Positions 1-10,042 of a stretch of 64,000 bases of DNA are shown one piece after another. The position numbers and the translations under genes were made by a program. This stretch comes from Bromus sterilis (taxonomy: Eukaryota; Streptophyta; Magnoliopsida; Poales; Poaceae). The stretch covers positions 429,158,270 through 429,222,269 of the forward strand of contig OX465595.1 in assembly GCA_950022295.1 (NCBI GenBank), in the 5' to 3' direction. A model generated the notes under the pieces. It was given only the letters and a program-made list of their open reading frames with translations. It did no database searches and was not told where the DNA came from. Position 1 is the first letter of the stretch. Each line of letters starts with the position of its first letter.

Positions 1-2230
1 CTAAGGGCCCAAAGAGATCAACACATTACAACCAGTAGATACATGAGCTCCACGATGGAGCTTCCAAGTGGATGAGAACACTACATCTCGCCATAGGTGA
101 GATCGAACGATGGGTAAGGGTTTTCACCCGTAGCCTTGGCACACGTAAGGGAACTACAGAGACACCACAATAGGGATGCGACACCCAAGGGTATCAGCAC
201 CGTTGGCGCCGAAGCGTAGAGATTTTGCTCGAATTCTCACTCATACGATGTCAGGGTGCAAATGTCGCCAACCCCCATCTAGAGGAAATGACCGCTAAAA
301 CAAGATTGAGGCATCAAGATTAGGACAACCGTCATAGACAAATCCATGATAACACAATAATTACACATTGTCCCGCCCTCGCCATCCATAAACCCAAAGA
401 GATAGCCACCACCACACAATGTTGCTCGCTATAGAACCATCCATGCAATCTCACCTTCCAGGGCCACTGCCCTGGCATCCACGATCTCGGCCACCCATCG
501 TAAAACTCATTCATGTCCTTCCACGACCCAGTAGCCGCACCATACTTGAACCACTCCAAACCCGAGCACCCGCACTACCACACTGGACCTAGTGGGACCA
601 AACCAACGCAACTCCATGCCACAACACCATCAATGGAGTAGACACAAGTCCAACCATCTGCTAAACTATTGCCGAAGGAGCCATCACCTAGAACTAGTGG
701 GGGACTCGAGTCATGGATCGTCGTCTCAGGGGTGGCAGACATGAGGTGTCCATAGCCCTCCTAAACATGTCCACCATACACTAGACCGCGACAAAGGGGC
801 CACTAGATGACGGTGAGCAGGAGCTCATCCAGTGACAAGGAGGGGACAAACCGGATCAAGGGATGTTGGGGAGGCAAGGCCTAGCATCCGGGTCAATTGA
901 TCCATGAAACTAGTGCCTAAGGGAGCCTGAGGATCACGCATGTCAGTCACAATAGCCAAGGAGCTTTCAAGCCGGGCAGGGGCCATGTCTACGTGGTTGG
1001 ACGAGGAGGTCAGACCCCGCTGAATTTAGGGAAGAAGATCCACGGGACAGAGGCTGGTCCCGGGTAGCAGTGGCGTGAGCCGAGCTTGTGCGGCGAGATC
1101 TAACCAGGAAGTAGGGACTCAAAGCATGCGTGCATGGAAAAGCTTTCGTTGTCGCTGACCACCACGCCACCACAAGGGGCTTTGCCCTGGCGGCTCCGGA
1201 CATCATCGACAAAGAGGGGAGGGGGGGAGGGGGGGTGGGGTGGGGTAGGGGAGGCTAGAACGACAACACCTCCAAAGCCACCCGTGGGAATAATATGGGG
1301 CTAGTTTTTTTTTCTCTCCATGTGGTCTCTCGGGTCGCCTCTCCAAAATATTTTCAATCTAATGAAAATATTATGCACCAAAGCAGTTAGAAGCAACATT
1401 CCACAAGAAACTACCAACATATTACGTTGTAGGCATTTATATAGTCGCTTAAGGATTATGTGGCTATAATTAATTTTGTGCGCTTCATAGAGAAGCTCGT
1501 GAGATAAAATGTCACTTTATAACAGAGTAAAATGCATTGCAGGTCCTAGTTCTAATTTTGTGGTGCCAAGTTAATCCTAGTTCATTTATGATGCACATCT
1601 ACATTCAAATTCTAACATAAATAGTTCACTGGAGTTGTTGTGATTTTTTGATTTTATCTTAGCTGACTTAAGGCCATCGATAGATGGGACATACCCACGT
1701 ATCAATGGCTCAAATCCAGGCGATGTTATGTCAGCCAATCTATGGCCCCATTGGAGGTACTACCAAGGAACATCCTAAAATCATTTTCAGTGTTTAGAGA
1801 CAACCTTGTCTTTAAGATAGGTCTCACATGGTATGTTTTAACTTTAAGCAAATGAAATAAACTCATAATGTATAGAGACTAAAAATTCTATAGGATGCAC
1901 CTTAGTAGAAATTTAAAAAATGAGGAACAACCCATTGATCTAACCAAACATCCTTCTTATAAACATTTTCTTAGTGATAAATATAACTGATTAGTTTTCT
2001 TTAATTGTTAGAAACATCCTCTAACAGAGAGACTCTAAGGTTAGAGGTGCCTCTAGCATTTTCTAATATTAGAGGCAAGTATCAAAATGTATAAATGCTG
2101 CCTTTAAGAGAGGAGAAAAAACTCAAGAGGCAAAATCCTATATTGTGGATGCTTTGGGTGACTTATCCGGCACATTGAACATATTGAGCAATAATACTCA
2201 CTATTATCCCTTGAAAAATTTGACAATGTA
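1..2230. other. Intergenic, no supported gene
   Basis: No open reading frame here has a recognisable domain or believable codon pattern; the longest frames are short, low-complexity and lack splice structure. A short stretch near 170-215 looks loosely like the reverse complement of about 4905-4950, so this could be an old unclassified repeat, but I cannot delimit it. Confidence 0.5.
1214..1252 (+). repeat. G-rich tract
   Basis: Several runs of four to seven G are separated by single A or T residues. This is low-complexity sequence with G-quadruplex potential on the plus strand. No gene is attached to it. Confidence 0.7.
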
Positions 2231-2254
2231 GTCATTGGGGACCTTTTTTTAGTT

Positions 2255-2505
2255 TCTTTATTTCTTTTTTACTTTGCATTTAAGATTTATCTAAAATCAA
2301 ACTTCATAAAATTTAACCAATTTTATAAAAATATATCAATATTCACAATACGAAACCAATATCATTAGATGCATCATAAAAGTATTTTTCATGTTATATA
2401 ACTTTAATATTGTATATGTTGATATTTTTAATATAATTTTGGTCAAAATTTATAAAACTTAACTTCAGATAAATCTAATATGCAAAAGAAAGTGAGTACA
2501 AAAGA
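2255..2505. mobile_element. Stowaway-like MITE with long inverted repeats
   Basis: The left arm (about 2270-2360) and the reverse complement of the right arm (about 2405-2495) match imperfectly over roughly 90 bp, including GATTTATCT close to both ends and related AATATC-type motifs inside. The core is very AT-rich and non-coding. The arrangement resembles the common long-arm Stowaway/Mariner MITEs of grasses. The usual CTCCCTC termini are degraded, so the exact ends and a TA target duplication cannot be fixed. Confidence 0.55.
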
Positions 2506-2555
2506 AAACCAATAAGACCACACCCTGACATTCAAGTACCGTTGTTGGTTTCATC

Positions 2556-2572
2556 TAACACGGCGTTGACCA
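2556..2572 (+). promoter_or_regulatory. Conserved distal module of LTPG gene 1
   Basis: TAACACGGCGTTGACCA lies about 120 bp upstream of the TATA box. It recurs upstream of LTPG gene 2 (5332-5348) and, with one change, gene 4 (24588-24604). It contains TTGACC, a W-box core. The conservation is seen directly; regulatory function is inferred. Confidence 0.55.
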
Positions 2573-2627
2573 GCACTTGATTCAAATAATCTAGAAACAA
2601 ATCATTTCGTGCAAAGAGTTGGAAGGA

Positions 2628-2697
2628 GGGACATGTAGCTCACCAACATACCCAACTAATTCAACCTTCCCCAACAAAAAAACCGTTACTATAAAAT
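2628..2697 (+). promoter_or_regulatory. Proximal promoter and TATA box of LTPG gene 1
   Basis: The block CATGTAGCTCACCAACAT (2632-2649) is followed by a C/A-rich stretch and the TATA box TATAAAAT at 2690-2697, about 110 bp before the start codon. The same block sits at matching distance before all four LTPG genes in the window. Confidence 0.6.
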
Positions 2698-2805
2698 CTC
2701 TCAGCCTCGAGCGTTGAGGGCAAGCAGCATCCAGCTCCAAGCATCCAAACCCAAAACAGAGCCTCTTGCTTCCACTTGCAAACCAAGGGGAAGAAACTCC
2801 CATCA

Positions 2806-3449
2806 ATGGCGGCGAGAGCGAGAGCGAGAGTGGTGGCCGCCATGTCCAGCAGAAGCAGCAGCAGCGTCCTCCTGGCCGTGGCTATGGCGGCGCTGCTGGT
2901 GGCGCTGGCGTCGGCGCAGTCCGGGTGCACATCGGCGCTGATCGGCCTGTACCCGTGCATGAACTACATCAGCGGCAGCGGCACGGCGCCGTCCAAGTCG
3001 TGCTGCTCGCAGCTCGCTTCCGTCGTGCAGTCCCAGCCGCAGTGCCTCTGCAGCGCGCTCAGCGGCGACTCCTCGTCGCTCGGCGGCGTCACCATCAACA
3101 AGACGCGCGCGCTCGAGCTGCCCAGCGCGTGCAGCGTGCAGACCCCGCCGGTGAGCAAGTGCAACGGCGGTAAGTGTTCGACAGTAATATTTTTCGAGTT
3201 ACATTGTTGTTCTCGCTTCTGAGATTGCTGACACGAGCCGTCATCATTTCAGCAGCTGGTGGCGGCAGTGCTCCCGATGCCGGTGCCAACACGCCGACCA
3301 CTCCGGCCGTGCAGACGCCGGCCGGCACGGGATCGAAGACGACCCCGTCGGCGTACCTGCAGGGGAGCGGAGGCTCGTCGCTCCATGGCTCGGCTGGTCT
3401 GGTGCTCGCGCTCGCGGCCGCTCTGGTCTACGTCGTGTTGGCCGTGTGA
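2806..3449 (+). CDS. GPI-anchored non-specific lipid-transfer-like protein (LTPG gene 1)
   Basis: Two exons, 2806-3169 and 3253-3449, joined across a GT-AG intron of 83 bp in phase 1; predicted 186 residues. An N-terminal signal peptide ends near ASAQ. An eight-cysteine motif follows (C..C..CC..CLC..C..C) with an NKT glycosylation site, then a Pro/Thr/Ser/Gly-rich linker and a hydrophobic C-terminus suited to GPI attachment. Proteins of this family bind lipids in the apoplast and on the outer plasma membrane and take part in cuticle or wall lipid deposition. The start is the ATG at 2806; an upstream in-frame TTG is ignored. Acceptor choice is ambiguous by three bases (CAG at 3252 or 3255). 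First member of a four-gene tandem family; family identification is strong, substrate unknown. Confidence 0.9.
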
Positions 3450-3787
3450 GCGTCTCGGCTACTGAACTGAAACGCAAGCTGGCCGGTGATTATGTTTGTT
3501 GTGTGGTATTATTTGGATTTCCTATTGGTTTAGCATTGTGCATTGTTGAGACTGAGGACTAAGGAGGAATATTGCACGGTCTCGTGTTCCACATATGTAA
3601 TTATTGGTTATTTACATCTCAAAAAAATTATTGGTTGTTCTGCTGAATACCAAAAAGATCAATGCCAAAAGAAAGATCTGAATGTTGCAATCTGAAGATT
3701 GATGAATGATGACAACACCTAGGATTATATGACAGACCACCTCTGATTTTATTGCGATGTGAAGTATTTTACTAAATTTAGTACAAC

Positions 3788-3835
3788 CTCCGATCCATAA
3801 CATCTAGGACAAACCATACTTATTATGGATCGGAG
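3788..3835. mobile_element. Tiny Stowaway-like inverted-repeat remnant
   Basis: CTCCGATCCATAA (3788-3800) and TTATGGATCGGAG (3823-3835) are perfect 13-bp inverted repeats separated by 22 bp. The termini resemble Stowaway MITE ends. It is probably an internally deleted copy. Confidence 0.5.
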
Positions 3836-3911
3836 TAGTATTATTATAGATTCCAAATACTGAGATAATAAAAGATTGGGGCAAAGTAACCCCTTGTTGA
3901 CAAGAACATAT

Positions 3912-3997
3912 GTACCACCTTTGTTTCATAATGCAAGACGTTTTGCAGTTTAATTTTAACTCTAAATATTTCTTATATCATGGGACGGAGGGAGTAC
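3912..3997. mobile_element. Stowaway MITE
   Basis: The element starts GTACCACCTTTGTTTCATAA and ends with TCATGGGACGGAGGGAGTAC, whose reverse complement matches the left end imperfectly. The CTCCCTCCGTCCCAT terminus is the hallmark of grass Stowaway elements, and TA is present at both ends. About 86 bp, non-coding. Confidence 0.65.
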
Positions 3998-5331
3998 TAC
4001 CTTAGTTATAAGACGGAAGTAGTCATTGTTTAAAATAGTCTCAATCCCGCGGCGTTGTGCTTGGCCCGGGGTAGGCTCTACCTTGCTTCGGTGTTTGGGC
4101 CTCAATTGGGGTAGGGTAGCGGTGCACGCCTGGATGTGTTGTGATGGCGTGGCAGCTGCGAGTTTGTAGATGACGCGGGGTGGCGGTGGCGACCTCCTTC
4201 TACCGGTTGTGTGTCGATGGAAGGTTCAGATCTAGGGGTCGTGCTCGGGCGTGCCAGGTCGGGTCCCGGGCCGGGTTAAAGCATGTGCTTCTGGTAGGAG
4301 AGGTTAGGCTTGGCTTGAGGATGTGCTCGCGGGTGGATCTTTGCTCTTCTTATGAGTATGGTGCTCGGTGGTGGTGGTGGTGGTCGTGTTAGCATTGCGT
4401 AGGTGCGTGGATCGGCGTCAACGACCACGAATAAGGCATCGTGTGAGCTCTATGGCCAAGGGCTAGGGGATGGCTCACCAGCGACCGGCGACAATCTTAG
4501 TATCGTGTCCGCCCAGTCCACCGTGAATGGTTGGGGATGTAGGTGTGGGTGCCTCCTAAGGTGGAGGAACCTACCCAGATTCGGGGGTAGGAGTTGATGG
4601 CGTGACGTCGCTCTTCCTATCGTGGTTGAGTGCGTTGTGATGTGAACATCATACGATATCTTGCGGTAGGGATGCCATGGTGGTTGTCTCGGATGGCGGT
4701 TCGGATGGTTGCTCTCTGGCAGGGATCATTGCAGTGGTGGTGGCTCTCCTCCCGGATTTTGTGGGCAACATGATGTGGTGCGTCAAGTAGTTCGGATGTG
4801 ACATCTCTCTCGAAGGGGCGACATCCTATTGCTGATCTAGGGACCAGACCTCCTCGCGCTCCTCTAGGCAGTCTCTTGTTGGCACATGTGAGTTGCCGAG
4901 AGAAAGGTCCTTGCCTTGGCGCCAACGCCGGCGACATCCATGGGTGTCGTGCTTTTTTTTAAGGCGTCGTGGTGGTTCTTCTCTCCGTGTCAAGATTCCA
5001 TGTGAAGACCTTTGTCCAGTGTGGACTCGGCAACGGTGACGCTCTGTGCCGTCCTCCTTCTTGGGGGCGTTGTCGTGGAGGTTAGCGTGGGGGTGTGTTT
5101 AGTTCTTCCGGTGCTCTTTCCTGATAGAGTAGTCATGTTCTGTGTACCGTCGATTATCTCAGGATCGGCTTTGTAAGAAGACTACCTCATTATTTTGTAT
5201 CGTTCGACCGTTTACTTCTTCGAGTGTTGCTTTATATATAAAGCTGAGCGAAAATCTGTTGTCAGAACCATTTTGTACTAAAGAATCAACAACAACCACA
5301 GGCGACACTCAAAACCGTTGCTCGGTTTGTC
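3998..5331. other. Intergenic between LTPG genes 1 and 2, no supported gene
   Basis: The stretch 4030-5255 is GC-rich with broken frames on both strands and no recognised domain. Its right end (about 5220-5250, TTTATATATAAAGCTGAGCG) resembles the tail of a non-coding grass retroelement, but this is a weak impression. No splice structure or promoter could be supported. Confidence 0.45.
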
Positions 5332-5348
5332 TAACACGGCGTTGACCA
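5332..5348 (+). promoter_or_regulatory. Conserved distal module of LTPG gene 2
   Basis: An exact copy of TAACACGGCGTTGACCA, about 190 bp upstream of the TATA box. Preceding sequence (about 5288-5318, ACACTCAAAACCG) is also shared with LTPG gene 4. Confidence 0.55.
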
Positions 5349-5478
5349 ATAACTAGTTCAACTATAAACACCAACTATTGCAGCAGCGGCATGTATAATA
5401 TTTCTCTGAAGTAACAATATGCGACAGCTGCAGGAATGCAGAGAAAAGAAAACCATTTCGTTGCAAGAGTCGGAAGCA

Positions 5479-5546
5479 GGGACATGTAGCTCACCAACAT
5501 AGCCACCTAATTCCAACTTCCCCAACAAAAACCACGCCTATAAATA
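5479..5546 (+). promoter_or_regulatory. Proximal promoter and TATA box of LTPG gene 2
   Basis: The conserved block CATGTAGCTCACCAACAT (5483-5500) and TATA box TATAAATA (5539-5546) precede the coding start by about 135 bp. The spacing matches the other three paralogs. Confidence 0.6.
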
Positions 5547-5679
5547 ACACACCAATTCGAATGCCAAAAGCAAACACCGCAAGCAACTCTCATCCCCCAA
5601 AACTTGCTTTCACTAACAAACCAAGGCGAAGAAACTCTCATCAAGGGTGGCTAGAGCGAGAGCGAGAGCGGTGGCCGCC

Positions 5680-6265
5680 ATGTCCAGCAGCAGTAGCAGC
5701 AGCGTCCTCCTGACCGCGGCGGTGGCACTGGCGCTGCTGGTGGCATCGGCGTCCGCGCAGTCCGGCTGCACGTCGGCGCTGGTCGGCCTGTACCCGTGCA
5801 TGAACTACATCGGCGGCAACGACACGGCGCCGACAAAGTCCTGCTGCTCACAGCTCGGCTCCGTCGCGCAGTCCCAGCCGCAGTGCCTCTGCAGCGCTCT
5901 CGGCGGCGACTCCTCCTCGCTCGGCGGCGTGACCATCAACAAGACGCGCGCGCTCGAGCTCCCCGGCGCGTGCAGCGTGCAGACCCCGCCGGCGAGCAAG
6001 TGCAACGGCGGTAAGCGTTCGTTCGGCAACACTCCGTAACTCACATGTATATATTGCTCCTTGGGTGGCTCAGTGGCTGACGAAGGAGATGTCCTTGTTG
6101 CTTGCAGCTGAAGGTGGCGGTGCTCCGGGCGCCGGCTCCGGATCAAAGACGACGCCGACGGCGTACATCGAGGGGAGCGGCGCCGGCGGGTCGTCGCTCC
6201 AGGGCACGGCGGGCCTGCTGTTTGCGCTCGCGGCTGCTGCGGTCTACGCCGTGTCCATCGTCTGA
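5680..6265 (+). CDS. GPI-anchored non-specific lipid-transfer-like protein (LTPG gene 2)
   Basis: Two exons, 5680-6010 and 6108-6265, with a 97-bp GT-AG intron in the same phase-1 position as gene 1; predicted 162 residues. It has a Ser-rich signal peptide, the eight-cysteine lipid-transfer motif with CLCSAL and an NKT glycosylation site, a short Gly/Ser linker and a hydrophobic GPI-type C-terminus. Where gene 1 has its ATG, this gene reads AAGGGTGG, so the upstream start is lost; the next in-frame ATG at 5680 keeps the whole signal peptide and is taken as the start. The linker lacks the PTTPxVQTPAG segment of its paralogs. Likely a functional cell-surface lipid-binding protein. Confidence 0.87.
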
Positions 6266-6903
6266 GGTGGTCTCGGCCACTGCATGCCCACTGGTGGCTT
6301 GTCTGAGCCGTTAAATGTGTTTCTTGTATATGATATTATTTGCGTTTCTATTGGTTTAGCATTGGGTTGGGCAATGATGAGGACGGAGGAGTGTTGGATA
6401 TTTATATGGCTTTCGACATTTATTCAACATTGTTATTATTTATTTAATTGAATGTGGAATTATTCATATTACTATTATTAATGTTTGTGATGGGAATAAT
6501 TGATGTGCAATTTCAATGGAGGAAGTAATACTCGAGGTGCCGAAAACAACTGAGATAGAATATATTGGGATAGACAAATTTTATAGGGAAACGCTGTTGT
6601 TCAACCGGCTGATGAATCGCCCGCATCCGCCGCCTTCAACATGCACCACGTGTCCTTGTAGCACATGGATGGGACCCACTCATCACGTGGTTTCCAACTG
6701 CTCTGCTTTCCCCTTGCGTGCTTTTCTCCAAATTCACTTGGTCTTCAATCACCAAGAAACTAACATGTGTTCTCATGGTGCTCACGCTCGCTCGTTGCTG
6801 GTCGGCACGCCGGCAACTGTGGTTCGTCGGCGCAGGCCTTCAGGGCGACCCGAGGAGGAAAGCCAAAGGCTGTGGGCGAGCAGGTCATGGGAGGAGGAAG
6901 AGG

Positions 6904-6904
<1 letters not shown>
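6266..6904. other. LTPG gene 2 3' region and spacer, no further gene
   Basis: The first 150 bp include a 3'-UTR-like segment shared with the other LTPG genes (ATTGGTTTAGCATTG). The rest has only low-complexity frames and no recognised coding sequence. Confidence 0.5.

Positions 6905-6946
<42 letters not shown>
6905..6946 (+). repeat. CT microsatellite
   Basis: An almost uninterrupted CT dinucleotide run of about 40 bp. It creates artificial Ser-Leu and Glu-Arg open frames on the two strands. Confidence 0.95.
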
Positions 6947-6949
<3 letters not shown>

Positions 6950-7106
6950 TCTGCTTGTGGGCGCCGTATGAATCTTCTGGCCATGGTCGATGCCGACTAC
7001 ATGCGCCACGAGATGCTCCGCTTGCAACACCGGGAAGCCGTCGATGGGGCGCCATAGCTCCGTGAGTTGCTCGAGGTTGAACTGCCGTGAGCTCCACCGT
7101 GCGCCA

Positions 7107-7506
7107 TGGCTTTCCTCCTCAGCTCCGGGTTTGCAACAAGGGCTCTGTTGCAAAGATCCTTTGCAACAAGAGCTCTGTTGCAAAGACCCAGCAGGCCCTT
7201 GGCTTTCCTCCTCGGCTTTGGATTTGCAACAGGGTATCTGTTGCAAAGATCCTTTGCAACAAGAGCTCTGTTGCAAAGACCCCACATTTGCAAAGACATA
7301 ACAAGAGGCTTGCTCTCCAGGTGCACGCAGATGTCATTTGATGAAAGTATTAACATTGCAACAGAGGTCCTATTGCAAAGGTTCGACCGCAACAGAGCCT
7401 CTGTTGCAAAGTTCGTACCGGTGGTCGGAAAAAAAATGCTTGGAGTCCTTTGCAACAGAGGCTCTGTTGCAATGGACCAACCGCAACAGAGCCTCTGTTG
7501 CAAGAC
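7107..7506. repeat. Cluster of palindromic GCAACAGAG repeats
   Basis: Two tandem units of about 91-93 bp (7107-7197 and 7198-7290) each carry paired copies of TTTGCAAC...GTTGCAAAG. Further copies occur at 7356-7505, including the near-perfect palindrome GCAACAGAGGCTCTGTTGC. At least eight half-sites alternate in orientation. Related GCAACAAGG motifs occur again at 21174-21335. This looks like subterminal repeats of a DNA transposon, but no transposase or termini were found. Confidence 0.75.
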
Positions 7507-7655
7507 TCGTTGTGTCCTATGCACGCAATCGGATGGCCGTCGTTTGTTCTATCGTACGGTTCTCCACCCGGCGGATAATTTCGGAGCTACAACCGGCAGA
7601 CGTGTAGCACTCGCCAATTTTATACAGTATGTATGAATGTGTTTTTACCGAAACA

Positions 7656-8198
7656 TCAACGGATGGAAGAGTTGGGTTTGTTTTGCGGGATCAACTCTGC
7701 GGGAACTTTCCTATTGAAAGACAAAATTTCTCTATTGTATTCTATCACACCGTAGATCCTCATGGCCTCAAAGGTGTATTCTGAGGTTTTCCTTATGCCA
7801 TCATACCCTTCCAACAAGATGGAGTCGTGCATGTACCGCCATGGTCCTCTCCGAAGAACACGTGCCACCTTCGCCTCACATCCAAAGTGAAATAAATACT
7901 TGTTGTAACCCTGGAAGGTGTATGTCATGTCCTCCTTCAGGCGCCAAGCAACCTTGAGGGCATCAAACAAAGTTCCCGGGGACGGTCTCTCTAATGAGTA
8001 TAGGCCACAATTCCTACAAAGAAGAAACATTGAAAGAAATGTTCCCGGTATAATTGATGATGCATAGTACCCATGGGTGGTTAGAACGATGAGGAGTTGT
8101 AAAACCAGGCTGACATCAGGGCCAGGCAGGTCCAAAGGTAGCCATGCCAGCTTCGGCCCATAGGAGGTCCACTTTTTGGAAGATGATTGGCTTGGCAT
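7656..8198 (-). pseudogene. Retroelement ORF1 fragment, DUF4283-like
   Basis: A 180-residue minus-strand frame whose second half contains a DUF4283-type pattern: FDALKVAWRL, then YLFHFGCEAKVARVLRRGPW, then a conserved LLEGYDGIRK and a terminal MRIYGVI. This domain is typical of the N-terminal part of ORF1 in plant LINEs and related gag-like proteins. No adjoining endonuclease or reverse transcriptase was found on this strand, and there is no clear upstream start, so this is a stranded fragment rather than a host gene. Confidence 0.6.
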
Positions 8199-10042
8199 AC
8201 AAGTCCCTTACTCCCTGTTCAAGACTAAATGATGCAATCCTATGCCCCATCCATTATTTACAAGGCGAAGTTAGGGGGTAGCTCATGGTACCTTAAAAAT
8301 CTTCAACCTTAGTTTTGATAGATTCATCTCAACTCCATTTATACCAACTCATACGAGGCGACCCTCACATCAATCAAGTCCAAAGTAGGAGCAAGGGATT
8401 AAATTTAGGATGAAGCCTCCAACCTGGTTAAACGCTTTGTGTGCAACCACCTCTGGTATTATTTTTTTTATCTCGCCCACCATCCTATCGGGACTAATGC
8501 TGATTTTCTGTACCACCAGTTGGGGGAACATGCACTTGTTGCGTTGATCGGAGATCTGACCCAGATTGTATCTACTCCCCAAGTCGATGAATTAATGCAT
8601 GTCCAAAGGTTCACCTTTGGCACACTTAAAATTATCACCAATGAGGCAGGCTGAGTCGACATCGACATTGCCACACCCCGACAATCGAGCACTCGTCTTT
8701 GGGAGTTTGCAGTTCACCATCGACCACCACCACAACATTCTTTTTCGCGTCGCCATGCTGCTCCGAGCGTTGAAGGAGGGTCCAGTGCGTCGCTCGAAAC
8801 CCGTGCCACCCTTCCGGACTCCCAGCGGATGGCGCAGTCGATACACCATCAACCAGACCTAGTGGAAGGGGTGAATATGATATTCCGCGCATCTAACACG
8901 TGGAGGGATCAAAAAGATGAAGTGATAGGGGCACACCACTATCTTTTTATGCACTTGTGTTAATGAGTAGCATCATACATTTCAAGTAGAGAGTTTTCAT
9001 ATGCTTCATGTGTATGCAGTAGTGTGGATCTTTACATTATAGAATTTAACTTGTATATTTCAATGATGATCGTTCTCAAAATGATCAAGATCTTAGAGCA
9101 TGCAAGTTAGAAGCACACCTCACTAGTTTAATAGAGAGCTTTCATACATTCACAATTCCTGTGCATCTGTTGCATGGCAATATCTACTCATCGCATCAGT
9201 ATGAATCATAAATTTTTTCCATCATTGAATGATCATCCTCGTTGATGTGAGACTCTTTTTCCTTTTTAAATTCTATTAAACCTTGCGGATGATGTATAGC
9301 AGGTTAGATCAGAAGATTTCCTTAGTGGGAAATGAAATTAGAGGGATTGGTGAGGGCCGGGGGTGGGAGAGGAGCTCAGCTGCCATGTCTTCTGCCCACG
9401 AACGAGCAAGGGAGAGAGAAGAGGAGGCCTTGGTTCAGACCGATTGAGCTACACAACTATCAAGGACTAAACGATAGGATTCCTGGCGTTTGGGTCAACG
9501 AAACTGAGACCATGAAATCTCTACTTGCCACATCAGATTAATTAGCAGAGTGTGGGCCAAAAGGCAAACGGTTAGGAAACCGACGTCTTCGTTACCGAAA
9601 CACCACGGACCTTGACGTTTCCATGTAACCCAAGCATTAGGATTACCATCGTTCTAGTAAAAATGACCGAAAAAGGCTTTACGCTCCGTTTTATAGATAA
9701 AACCACTGATAAATATCAAATTCAATTGTTTTCGCACGTTAGGATCAAATTGGATCACATTTAGATTATATAAGATCAAAACACAGAATTTTGCCCCTGG
9801 CAGCTAGTTTCTTCTCCGGCTGTCTATTTCATTGGCTCGCGCAGTCGCGCTAGGACTTCCTTATCCGGGACGAACGTTGGACGCCTGGTCGACGCGCGTT
9901 CCCGGCGAGCAGAGAGGTTGGAAATCTCAGGGGCCACCAACGTGTCAAGTCCACACGATCCGGCCCCAAGAAAATATCCAAACCGAATCAAACGAGCTAC
10001 TATCGCCTCGCACTGAGCATTCGTCGTCCGCCGCACCAACCA
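8199..10042. other. Intergenic region upstream of the FKBP gene
   Basis: Short overlapping frames on both strands at 8370-8890 do not resemble a known protein and may be decayed continuation of the retroelement fragment. From 8900 to 9800 the sequence is AT-rich and non-coding. The last 300 bp should include the FKBP promoter, but I see no convincing TATA box. Confidence 0.45.

Noticed and set aside
1..1250. Inverted duplication with 4030-5260
   Set aside because: Only a short weak similarity could be seen by eye (around 170-215 and 4905-4950); not enough to call a repeat.
2776..2805. Upstream start of LTPG gene 1
   Set aside because: The codon at 2776 is TTG; the ATG at 2806 is followed by a normal signal peptide.
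4180..4937. Frames of 60-106 codons in the GC-rich block between LTPG genes 1 and 2
   Set aside because: No domain, no splice structure, and frames on both strands look equally likely by chance.
6760..7285. Minus-strand frames over the CT repeat and palindromes
   Set aside because: Their length is created by Arg-Glu and repeat-encoded residues; they show no protein domain.
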